Shown: positions 1 through 6,146 of the stretch, in pieces
Numbering within the stretch: position 1 is the first letter of the stretch
Layout: every line of letters starts with the position of its first letter
DNA from: Rhodobacteraceae bacterium UBA1943
GTDB taxonomy: Bacteria; Pseudomonadota; Alphaproteobacteria; Rhodobacterales; Rhodobacteraceae
Reading direction: 5' to 3'
Assembly (NCBI GenBank): GCA_002336845.1
Contig: DDEX01000096.1
Span: 6,693 to 16,249, forward strand
DNA length: 9,557 bases
The notes under the pieces: model-generated
Seen by the model: only the letters and a program-made list of their open reading frames with translations
Database searches by the model: none
Told to the model about the DNA's origin: nothing
Program-made: the position numbers and the translations under genes

Positions 1-285
1 TTCAACAACTGCTTCAAGAACGGCATCCTGCCGATCGTCCTGCCGCAAGAGGCGGTGGATGTGCTGATGAAAGATGCCGAAAAGGGCGCGAATGCCCGCC
101 AGACCGTGGATCTGGAGGCGCAGACCGTCACCACCTCGGACGGCCAGTCCTTCCATTTCGACATCGACCCCTTCCGCAAGCACTGCCTGCTGAATGGGCT
201 GGATGACATCGGCCTGACGCTGGAAAAGGCCAAATCCATCGACAGCTTTGAAGCGAAATACAACCAGAGCCACTCCTGGATCTGA
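1..285 (+). CDS. leuD: 3-isopropylmalate dehydratase small subunit, 3' end
   Basis: This is the C-terminal 94 residues of LeuD; the start lies outside the window. LeuD is the small swivel-domain subunit of isopropylmalate isomerase. With the iron-sulphur subunit LeuC it converts 2-isopropylmalate to 3-isopropylmalate in leucine biosynthesis, in the cytoplasm. The fragment opens in the conserved FNNCFKNGILPIVLP segment, followed by the usual tail (SFHFDIDPFRKHCLLNGLDD) and the family's closing pattern of leucine, aspartate and a short basic end. The frame is open from base 1 to a TGA at 283-285 and a strong terminator follows 20 nt later, so leuD ends a transcript here. LeuB, the next enzyme of the pathway, is encoded at 2520-3626 after two unrelated genes. 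Identification is firm from sequence recall; no search was run. Confidence 0.95.
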   Translation, partial: FNNCFKNGILPIVLPQEAVDVLMKDAEKGANARQTVDLEAQTVTTSDGQSFHFDIDPFRKHCLLNGLDDIGLTLEKAKSIDSFEAKYNQSHSWI

Positions 286-305
286 CACAATTCAACCAAT
301 GATAT

Positions 306-336
306 AAAGGCCGCCCGGTTGGGCGGCCTTTTTCTT
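306..336 (+). terminator. Intrinsic terminator after leuD
   Basis: There is an 11-bp perfect stem (306-316 AAAGGCCGCCC with 321-331 GGGCGGCCTTT) around a GGTT tetraloop, and the T tract runs from 329 to 336 with one C. Its position 20 nt after the leuD stop and the G+C-rich stem are typical of rho-independent termination. It separates leuD from the downstream membrane-protein gene. Confidence 0.9.
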
Positions 337-531
337 GCCACGGGTTTGATGCAATCGGGCGACACATCGTCCGTTAAATCGCCAAATTTCCATGCCCTTG
401 TGAAAGCGACTGTTGCGACCTTTGGCGAATAAAGGCACAAATTGGGCAAGATTGAGGCAATCCGCCACAAAGTGCGGGACATCATCGGAATAGTGGCCCG
501 GCAAAGCACCGGACCAGACCGTTTGGCAGGT

Positions 532-546
532 GGAAGGGCAGTCGTG
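532..546 (+). promoter_or_regulatory. Ribosome binding site deciding a GTG start
   Basis: GGAAGGG at 532-538 lies 5 nt before GTG at 544, which is ideal spacing. A competing site, AAAGG at 431-435, lies 6 nt before a TTG at 442 in the same frame and would add 34 residues. I prefer GTG 544 (ATG 553 is also possible) because the predicted protein then starts directly at its first hydrophobic helix and the extra N-terminus shows no recognisable family feature. Confidence 0.55.
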
Positions 547-1380
547 TCAAGAATGACAAGCGCATTCGTGCGCGCGTTTCTGGTTATGGTGGTTGTTGCC
601 ACCCCCTCGGCGCTTTTGCCGGGAATAACCAGTGATACCAAGCAGATGGTAGCCCTTGTCGCGCTGTTTGCCGGCACGCTGACCTTCATCGAATACAACG
701 CAACCTACCCGAGCCTTGTCGAATTCCGCGACGCGCCGCCCTTCAACCGCATCCGCTTTGTGATGCTGCTGGTCACGGTCTTTTCACTGTCGGCGATCGA
801 GCGGGGCCGCGTGGCACCAACGACCATCACCGAGTTCTTCGACGCCATCGGGACGCTGATCGGCATTTCGATGGATTTCCCCTACAGCCCGGTGCGGCTG
901 GCGACGCTGATGATGGCTGATGACAGTTCGCCCCATCTGGTGGCATCGGTCCGCACGGCGGCGGGAATGTCTTACCTGATCTCGTTGATTTCGCTGGGGG
1001 TTTTTGTGTCGCTCATGCGCGCGGGCCGCTGGCCGCCGCGCGATGCCGCCTTCAACGTCTGGGTCAACCTGCCCACCTTTGACCCGACCGCCGGGGCCGA
1101 TGTGGTCCGCCGGCTGTCACGCGACGCCCGCGTTAACATTGCATTAGGGTTTTTGCTGCCATTCCTGACCCCGGCGGTGGTGAAGATCGCGTCCGATGGC
1201 TTTCAGCCCGTGACGATGGGTTCGCCCCAGACCTTGATCTGGACAATGACGGCATGGGCCTTTCTTCCTGCTTCCCTTTTCATGCGTGGCATCGCCATGG
1301 GCCGTGTGGCCGAGATGATCCGCGAAACCCGCAAGGCAAAGGGCAACGAAAAGGCCCAAGGTCACTACGCGCCCGTCTGA
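544..1380 (+). CDS. Uncharacterised multi-pass inner-membrane protein
   Basis: I do not recognise a named family. The product (278 residues from the GTG at 544) has about six hydrophobic segments: residues near 5-26, 35-54, 69-88, 139-160, 197-217 and 231-255, with a hydrophilic region between the third and fourth and a basic, lysine-rich tail. A short conserved-looking EYNATYPSLVEFRDAPPFNR stretch follows the second helix and would be a good probe for homologues. The gene starts about 200 nt after the leuD terminator and its 3' end is overlapped by the reading frame of the EEP-fold gene, so the two are probably co-transcribed. No catalytic or transport motif is visible, and function is unknown. 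The start is uncertain (TTG 442, GTG 544 or ATG 553). In 337-543 I see no convincing promoter. Confidence 0.75.
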   Translation: MSRMTSAFVRAFLVMVVVATPSALLPGITSDTKQMVALVALFAGTLTFIEYNATYPSLVEFRDAPPFNRIRFVMLLVTVFSLSAIERGRVAPTTITEFFDAIGTLIGISMDFPYSPVRLATLMMADDSSPHLVASVRTAAGMSYLISLISLGVFVSLMRAGRWPPRDAAFNVWVNLPTFDPTAGADVVRRLSRDARVNIALGFLLPFLTPAVVKIASDGFQPVTMGSPQTLIWTMTAWAFLPASLFMRGIAMGRVAEMIRETRKAKGNEKAQGHYAPV

Positions 1381-2420
1381 TCCTGCTTTTGTGCTTGCTG
1401 GCGCTGCCTGTCCGGGCCGATGGCTTGCGCCTTGCAACCTGGAACGCCGAACTCAGCCGTTTCGGCCCCGGCCTGCTGCTTCGCTCCCTTGAGGGCAACA
1501 AAGATCCGCAGGCCGCTGCCGCCGTCGCGGTGATCGGCGCCCTGAATGCAGATGTCATCCTGCTGACCGGCATCGACTATGACGCGCGCGGTGCGGCGGT
1601 GCAGGCGCTGGCCGACCGGTTGGCCAAGGCCGGGCATCGCTATCCCTACACGCTTGCGCTGCGGCCCAACACGGGCATCGCCACCGGGCTGGACCTTGAC
1701 GGCAACGGCAAGCGGGGCGAGGCGCGCGAGGCCCAAGGCTATGGCCGCTTTGCCGGCCAGGCTGGCATGGCCCTGCTATCGCGCCTGCCAATCCTGACCG
1801 ATCAGGTGCAGGACTACTCGGCCTTCCTCTGGCATGACCTGCCTGGCAATCTGATGCCACAGGGCACCCCGGCCGAGGTACGGGCGGTGCAGCGGCTGTC
1901 CACCGCCGGGCATTGGGCGATACCGGTCCAACTGCCCGATGGCCGCGCGCTGACCCTGCTTGCCTGGTACGCTACCCCGCCGGTGTTCGACGGGCCAGAG
2001 GATCGAAACGGCCGCCGCAACCATGATGAGGCCGCATTCTGGCTGCATCTGCTGGCGGGCGACCTGCCATTCGCGGCGCCGCAGCCGCCCTATGTCCTGC
2101 TGGGTCAGCCGAACCTTGACCCGATGGATGGCGAAGGCCTGCCCGCCGCGCTTCAGGCCCTGCTCGCCAGCCCCCGCCTGCAAGACCCCGCCCCCCGCGG
2201 CACCAACCCGCGGCAGGACGCAGGCCAGCATGGCGACCCGGCGCTGGACACCGCCCTGTACGACAAGATCGGCGGCTTGCGGGTTGAGGTTATCCTGCCC
2301 TCGCCCGATCTGACCGTCACGGCCTCGGGCGTGTTGTGGCCGCCCGAGGCCGACCCCTTGACCCCTGCCCTGCAAGCCGCCTCGCACCACAGGCCGGTCT
2401 GGGTTGAGCTGCGGCCCTGA
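1254..2420 (+). CDS. Exported endonuclease/exonuclease/phosphatase-fold protein, catalytically degenerate
   Basis: The protein belongs to the EEP (DNase I-like) superfamily, in a secreted branch. Numbering here is from ATG 1254. A hydrophobic export signal (about 41-55, ending PVRA-DG) is followed by LRLATWNAEL (N64), then NTGIATGLDLDGNG, GQAGMALLSRLPI and FDGPEDRNGRRNHDEAAFW, all typical of this branch. Several residues normally needed for metal binding and catalysis are changed: the usual Glu in the N-E-F-D-Y-D motif is Gly106, the Asp of the GDxN motif is Gln285 (GQPN), and the Asp of the SDH motif is His378 (SHHRPV). Asn64, Asn287 and His379 remain. Activity is therefore doubtful. The start is unresolved. 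ATG 1254 overlaps the previous gene by 127 nt and places 36 or more residues before the signal; the only later candidates are CTG 1377, which overlaps the upstream TGA, and TTG 1389. Expected location is the periplasm. Confidence 0.8.
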   Translation: MGLSSCFPFHAWHRHGPCGRDDPRNPQGKGQRKGPRSLRARLILLLCLLALPVRADGLRLATWNAELSRFGPGLLLRSLEGNKDPQAAAAVAVIGALNADVILLTGIDYDARGAAVQALADRLAKAGHRYPYTLALRPNTGIATGLDLDGNGKRGEAREAQGYGRFAGQAGMALLSRLPILTDQVQDYSAFLWHDLPGNLMPQGTPAEVRAVQRLSTAGHWAIPVQLPDGRALTLLAWYATPPVFDGPEDRNGRRNHDEAAFWLHLLAGDLPFAAPQPPYVLLGQPNLDPMDGEGLPAALQALLASPRLQDPAPRGTNPRQDAGQHGDPALDTALYDKIGGLRVEVILPSPDLTVTASGVLWPPEADPLTPALQAASHHRPVWVELRP

Positions 2421-2459
2421 AACGGCGCATGGTGCTGGCCAGAAAACCCCGGCTGCGGC

Positions 2460-2488
2460 TTGACCCCGCCGCCCCCTTTGGCTAGGCC
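2460..2488 (+). promoter_or_regulatory. Candidate leuB promoter
   Basis: TTGACC at 2460-2465 matches the -35 consensus at five of six positions. A weak -10 (CTAGGC or TAGGCC, beginning 2482-2483) follows at 16-17 nt. Transcription would begin near 2494 and give a leader of about 25 nt containing the leuB ribosome binding site. The -10 is poor against the E. coli consensus, though such -10s are common in GC-rich alphaproteobacteria. This is inference, not proof. Confidence 0.4.
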
Positions 2489-2506
2489 CGTCGCAACCTT
2501 GTTTTT

Positions 2507-2522
2507 AAGGAGCCGCAGCATG
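2507..2522 (+). promoter_or_regulatory. leuB ribosome binding site and start
   Basis: AAGGAG at 2507-2512 lies 7 nt before the ATG at 2520. This fixes the start and rules out the in-frame upstream TTG at 2460, which would overlap the candidate -35 and add 20 non-conserved residues. Confidence 0.9.
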
Positions 2523-3626
2523 GCCAACCCCTCTCTCCTCATCCTCGCCGGCGACGGTATCGGCCCCGAAGTCATGGCCGAGGTGAAAAAGATCATCGGC
2601 TGGATGGGCACCAAGCGTGGCATCACTTTTGACGTCTCCGAAGGGCTGGTCGGTGGCTGTTCCTACGACGCCCATGGCACCCCGCTGACCGACGAAACCA
2701 TGGCTCGCGCACAGGCGGTGGATGCGGTTCTTCTGGGTGCTGTCGGCGGCCCGAAATACGACGCCCTCGATTTCAGCGTAAAGCCCGAGCGCGGCCTTCT
2801 GCGCCTGCGCAAGGAGATGGACCTTTATTCCAACCTGCGCCCCGCCCAGTGCTTTGACGCGCTGGCCGATTTCTCGTCGCTGAAGAAAGAGGTCGTCGCC
2901 GGTCTCGACATCATGATCGTCCGCGAACTGACCAGCGGCGTCTATTTCGGCGAGCCGCGCGGCATCTTTACCGAGGGTAACGAGCGTGTGGGCATCAACA
3001 CCCAGCGGTACACCGAATCCGAAATTGCCCGCGTCGCCCGCTCGGCGTTTGAACTGGCACGCAAGCGCGGCAACAAGGTCTGCTCTATGGAAAAGGCCAA
3101 CGTCATGGAATCGGGTATCCTGTGGCGTCAGGTCGTGCAGGAAGTGCATGACAAGGAATACCCCGATGTCGAGCTTTCCCATATGTATGCCGACGCAGGC
3201 GCAATGCAGTTGACCCGCTGGCCCAAGCAGTTCGACGTGATCGTCACCGACAACCTATTCGGCGACCTTCTGTCCGACCTGGCTGCCATGCTTACCGGCA
3301 GCCTTGGCATGTTGCCTTCGGCCAGCCTTGGCGCACCCATGGCCAATGGCCGCCCCAAGGCGCTGTACGAGCCGGTCCACGGCTCTGCCCCCGACATCGC
3401 AGGGCAGGGCAAGGCGAACCCCATCGCCTGCATCCTGTCGTTCGCGATGGCTCTGCGCTATTCCTTCGGCTTTGGCGACGAGGCGACGCGCGTTGAAAAG
3501 GCCGTGGAAAAGGTGCTGGCCGATGGCGTCCGCACCGCCGACCTGATGGGCCCGGCAGGTGGCACCCCGGTATCCACCAGCCAGATGGGCGACGCGGTTC
3601 TGGCGGCGCTTGACGCCTCGCTCTGA
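2520..3626 (+). CDS. leuB: 3-isopropylmalate dehydrogenase
   Basis: LeuB oxidises 3-isopropylmalate with NAD+ and decarboxylates it to 4-methyl-2-oxopentanoate, the step after LeuCD in leucine biosynthesis; it is a cytoplasmic, metal-dependent homodimer. The product has 368 residues, a normal length. Visible features are the N-terminal LAGDGIGPEVM; substrate-binding arginines R97, R107 and R135; catalytic Y142 in GVYFGEPRG and K192 in MEKANVM; metal-binding aspartates D225 (YADAG), D249 and D253 in DNLFGDLLSD; and the NAD-binding EPVHGSAPDIAGQGKANP at 284-301. The spacing of these residues agrees with characterised LeuB enzymes. All key residues are present, so it should be active. It has its own strong ribosome binding site and a likely promoter, and no clear terminator follows it: the next gene begins 60 nt downstream on the same strand. 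Confidence 0.97.
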   Translation: MANPSLLILAGDGIGPEVMAEVKKIIGWMGTKRGITFDVSEGLVGGCSYDAHGTPLTDETMARAQAVDAVLLGAVGGPKYDALDFSVKPERGLLRLRKEMDLYSNLRPAQCFDALADFSSLKKEVVAGLDIMIVRELTSGVYFGEPRGIFTEGNERVGINTQRYTESEIARVARSAFELARKRGNKVCSMEKANVMESGILWRQVVQEVHDKEYPDVELSHMYADAGAMQLTRWPKQFDVIVTDNLFGDLLSDLAAMLTGSLGMLPSASLGAPMANGRPKALYEPVHGSAPDIAGQGKANPIACILSFAMALRYSFGFGDEATRVEKAVEKVLADGVRTADLMGPAGGTPVSTSQMGDAVLAALDASL

Positions 3627-3627
3627 C

Positions 3628-3656
3628 TTGCCTCACGACTTCGTGATCGTTATTCT
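3628..3656 (+). promoter_or_regulatory. Candidate promoter for the DUF2167 gene
   Basis: TTGCCT at 3628-3633 and TATTCT at 3651-3656 are separated by exactly 17 nt, each matching four of six consensus bases. Transcription would start near 3663, leaving a leader of about 24 nt. The -10 lies inside the 5' arm of the inverted repeat at 3642-3689, so this transcript would lack that arm. The call rests on spacing and moderate matches only. Confidence 0.45.
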
Positions 3657-3689
3657 GCGAGGTATTGACCTTCAAGAGTAACGATCATG
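3642..3689 (+). promoter_or_regulatory. Long hairpin covering the ribosome binding site and start codon
   Basis: Positions 3642-3656 pair with 3675-3689 over 15 base pairs with two G-U pairs (at 3643 and 3653) and no bulge. After a 2x2 internal mismatch, 3659-3663 pair with 3668-3672 (one further G-U) around an ATTG loop. The perfect core is TGATCGTTA (3644-3652) with TAACGATCA (3679-3687). The 3' arm contains most of the weak ribosome binding site (AAGAG, 3674-3678) and the whole ATG at 3687-3689. There is no T tract, so it is not a standard terminator. It could be a translation-blocking RNA structure or, as DNA, an operator-like palindrome across the promoter's -10. A small competing hairpin, TCACG-ACTT-CGTGA (3633-3646), shares part of the 5' arm. 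Confidence 0.6.
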
Positions 3690-4583
3690 CGTTTAAAAAC
3701 ATTGATTTCCGCCTCATGCCTGTGCCTCGCCCTTGCCGGGCTGGCCAGTGCCGAGCCCTTTGACACCGCTTTCCCCGGCCTGCTTGATCAGGTTGAAGAG
3801 CCCTACCATTCCGGCCTGGCCGCGCTGGATATCAAGCAGGGCAAGGTCGTGCTGGACGGCGGGCAGGTCACGCTGGATGTACCCGACGGCTATTACTTCC
3901 TGAACGCCAAGGACGGCCGCTATGTGCTGGAACAGCTTTGGGACAATCCCCCCTCGCCCGATACGCTGGGCATGGTGTTCCCGCGCGACAAAAGCCCGAT
4001 AGATGAGACGTGGGGCATTGAGATTTCCTTTGATCCCATGGGTTATGTCTCGGACTCCGACGCCGCCGGGATGGATTATGATGCGCTCTTGACTTCAATG
4101 AAGGAAGACATCGCCGCGGCAAATCCAGAGCGCGAGAAAGCCGGTTTTTCCAAGATGACCCTGCTGGGCTGGGCCGCGCCCCCGCATTACGACAGCGCGG
4201 AGCGCAAGCTTTACTGGGCGCAATTGCTGCACTTCGAAGGGTCCGACGGCGATACGCTGAATTACAACATTCGAGCCTTGGGCCGCAAAGGCGTGCTGGT
4301 GGTGAATTTCATTGCCGGGGCCGACCAACTGCCAAAGGTCGAAGCGGCGGCACCGGCGGTTCTGAAGATGATCACCTTTACCGACGGCAACCGTTATGCC
4401 GATTACCTGCCCGGAACCGATACGGTAGCCGCCGTGGGCATTGGCGGTCTGATCGCAGGCAAGGTTGCGGCCAAGGCGGGCCTGCTGGTGGTGCTGCTGG
4501 CCTTTCTGAAAAAAGGGGCAATCCTGGTGCTGGTGCCGCTGATCTGGCTGAAGAACAAGATTTTCGGCAAGAAAAGCGCCTGA
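3687..4583 (+). CDS. DUF2167 family membrane-anchored periplasmic protein
   Basis: The product (298 residues) matches the DUF2167 family, whose molecular function is not established. A signal peptide is visible (positively charged MRLK, hydrophobic 5-20, cleavage probably after A22, ASA-EP). The large exported domain carries the family landmarks: WGIEISFDPMGYVSDSDA (109-126), LGWAAPPHYD near 160-169, LYWAQLLHFE (175-184), LNYNIRALGRKGVLVVN (191-207), and the TDGNRYADYLPGTDTVAAVG region (232-251). A C-terminal hydrophobic stretch (about 265-287) and a lysine-rich end (KNKIFGKKSA) anchor it in the inner membrane. The start is ATG 3687 with a weak AAGAG ribosome binding site 8 nt upstream, both buried in a predicted hairpin. 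It follows leuB by 60 nt but is unlikely to be a leucine gene. It ends 21 nt from the stop of the convergent transporter gene. Confidence 0.85.
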   Translation: MRLKTLISASCLCLALAGLASAEPFDTAFPGLLDQVEEPYHSGLAALDIKQGKVVLDGGQVTLDVPDGYYFLNAKDGRYVLEQLWDNPPSPDTLGMVFPRDKSPIDETWGIEISFDPMGYVSDSDAAGMDYDALLTSMKEDIAAANPEREKAGFSKMTLLGWAAPPHYDSAERKLYWAQLLHFEGSDGDTLNYNIRALGRKGVLVVNFIAGADQLPKVEAAAPAVLKMITFTDGNRYADYLPGTDTVAAVGIGGLIAGKVAAKAGLLVVLLAFLKKGAILVLVPLIWLKNKIFGKKSA

Positions 4584-4604
4584 CCCGCCGCTCTGTTCAG
4601 GGGC

Positions 4605-6116
4605 CTATCCGTTCAGGGCTTGCCGGGCCACAGTTTCGTGGCGGGTGATACGCTCTGCATGGTCAGCGACGCGTTCCAGCCAGCGCAAGGCATCGGTGCG
4701 GGCAAAAACCTGGTCGGCGGGCAGCTTGCCCGCCGCCTCGGATTCCAGTGTTTCATGCCGCATCCGGTGTGCCCGGCTGATCACCGCCTGCTCTGTCCCG
4801 TTCCTGCTGCGCCCGCTGGCCAGCCCATGGGCAAGAATGCTGGCAATCCGCGCCAGCCCGGCATCGTCGCGGATCAGATCCAGCCGGTCCTTTTCCTGCA
4901 AACGTGCGGCCAGACGCGACAGATGATCGGTCAGGTGATACAGTTCGGTGCGACAGTTGCGCGACACTTCGTCGCTCTGCGGAATGCGGATAAGGCCCAG
5001 CCAGTCCTCAAGTGCGCGTAGGTCAGCGGAGGGCTCAGGCAGATCGACGGCGCCGGCCAGACCCGCCTGCAACTGCCCGGCCAACGCGCACCGCAAATCC
5101 GCCGCTGCATCCAGCGCCGCCGACAAGGCTGTGCCCGGATCACGCAGCAAGGCCGGGTCGAGCCGGGTTTTCCCGCCCCGGTCTGGCACGATGCGCTGCA
5201 CCAAAGCGGCAAAGCGGTGCGGCCAAGGCAGAAACAGCGCCGCCATGGCAAAGTTGAACACCGTATCCCAGGCTACCAGTGCAACCTGCGCATCCACCCC
5301 CGACGGCAACAGCCGCAACAGGGGCACGGCGGCAAACAGCACGAACCCGGTTGCCGCGTGCATGATCACGCTGGCAAGCGCGGTCATCCGCCCCTCGCGC
5401 CCGTCCGCTGCGGCCGCCAGCATCCCCGCAGCCGGTCCGCCGATGTTCAGCCCGACAACCAGAATCGCCGCCTGATCCAACGTCAGCGTCCCGGCGCCCA
5501 GCATCGCCATCACCAGCGCCAGCCCGGTGTTCGAGCTTTGGATGACCATTGCCACCACTGCCCCGATGATCAGCAGCAGAACCGCCCCCGACAGCCCCGC
5601 GGCCTGAGGCAGATCGGCGGCGGAAATCATCCCCTCGCCTGACAGCCCCCCTTGCATCACCTGTAAGCCGATGAACAGCAAAGACAGTCCGGCGACCAGC
5701 CGCGCAATCCGCCCGGCCCGCCCATGCGACAACAGCGCCACAAGCGCCGCCCCCGCCAGAACCGGCATCGCCGCGGTGCCAAGGCCCAGCTTAAGCCCCA
5801 GCAGGGCGATGACCCAACCGCCCACGGTGCTGCCAAGGCTGGCCCCGGCAATCACACCGATGGTTTGCGGAAAACCCAAGGCCCCCGCGCTGACAAAGCC
5901 GATCATCATCACCAGAACGGCGGTGGTGCTTTGCAGTGCGGTCGCCGCTATCGCGCCGGTCAGTGCCCCGCGCCGGGGTGTCGCGGTTGCGCGGGCCAAC
6001 AGATGCCGCAACTGCGGCCCGGCCAGTTCGGCCAATGCGCCCGTCACCACACCCATTCCGAACAGGAACAGGCCGATGCCACCCAATAGCCCGATCCAAC
6101 CCTGCGTCATCGTCAC
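4605..6116 (-). CDS. Na/Pi-cotransporter family protein with PhoU-like tail
   Basis: The product (503 residues) has the architecture of bacterial NptA/YjbB-like proteins: two inverted membrane halves and a cytoplasmic helical tail resembling PhoU. The opening GLFLFGMGVVTGAL (14-27) is characteristic. The paired substrate/sodium motifs are LQSTTA (61-66) with GASLGST (91-97) in the first half, and IQSSNTG (192-198) with GLNIGG (222-227) in the second. The usual forms are QSSSA and GANIGTT, so this member is divergent and phosphate need not be the substrate. The tail from about residue 330 is hydrophilic, helical and rich in Arg/Glu/His. Start: GTG at 6116 has GAGGGG 5 nt upstream, but ATG at 6110 (two codons in) is equally plausible. 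It is the last gene of the - strand block, 30 nt after the GMC oxidoreductase gene; no terminator is visible in the 21 nt before the convergent gene. Confidence 0.88.
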   Translation of the reverse strand: MTMTQGWIGLLGGIGLFLFGMGVVTGALAELAGPQLRHLLARATATPRRGALTGAIAATALQSTTAVLVMMIGFVSAGALGFPQTIGVIAGASLGSTVGGWVIALLGLKLGLGTAAMPVLAGAALVALLSHGRAGRIARLVAGLSLLFIGLQVMQGGLSGEGMISAADLPQAAGLSGAVLLLIIGAVVAMVIQSSNTGLALVMAMLGAGTLTLDQAAILVVGLNIGGPAAGMLAAAADGREGRMTALASVIMHAATGFVLFAAVPLLRLLPSGVDAQVALVAWDTVFNFAMAALFLPWPHRFAALVQRIVPDRGGKTRLDPALLRDPGTALSAALDAAADLRCALAGQLQAGLAGAVDLPEPSADLRALEDWLGLIRIPQSDEVSRNCRTELYHLTDHLSRLAARLQEKDRLDLIRDDAGLARIASILAHGLASGRSRNGTEQAVISRAHRMRHETLESEAAGKLPADQVFARTDALRWLERVADHAERITRHETVARQALNG

Positions 6117-6146
6117 CCCCGCCCCTCATCTGGGGCCGTTGGCCTG

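Noticed and set aside
442..543. N-terminal extension of the membrane protein from TTG 442
   Set aside because: It has a fair AAAGG ribosome binding site, but TTG is a weaker start, the added residues precede the first membrane helix without any recognisable feature, and GTG 544 has a better site. Homologue N-termini would settle it.
1776..2390. - strand open frame (204 codons) opposite the EEP-fold gene
   Set aside because: The sense frame carries recognisable family motifs throughout; the antisense product is Gly/Arg/Gln-rich without any known motif.
2505..3182. - strand open frame (225 codons) opposite leuB
   Set aside because: It is fully antisense to an intact, motif-complete leuB and is explained by codon bias in GC-rich DNA; no ribosome binding site or domain supports it.
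4595..4618. Direct repeat GTTCAGGG at 4595-4602 and 4611-4618 between the convergent genes
   Set aside because: It is only 8 bp, two copies, and the second is part of the transporter's last codons; chance is an adequate explanation and there is no sign of an insertion.
6121..6136. Short hairpin GCCCC-TCATCT-GGGGC between the GMC and transporter genes
   Set aside because: It is 5 bp in a GC-rich spacer, with no T tract; it overlaps the transporter's ribosome binding site, but is too short to call a regulator.
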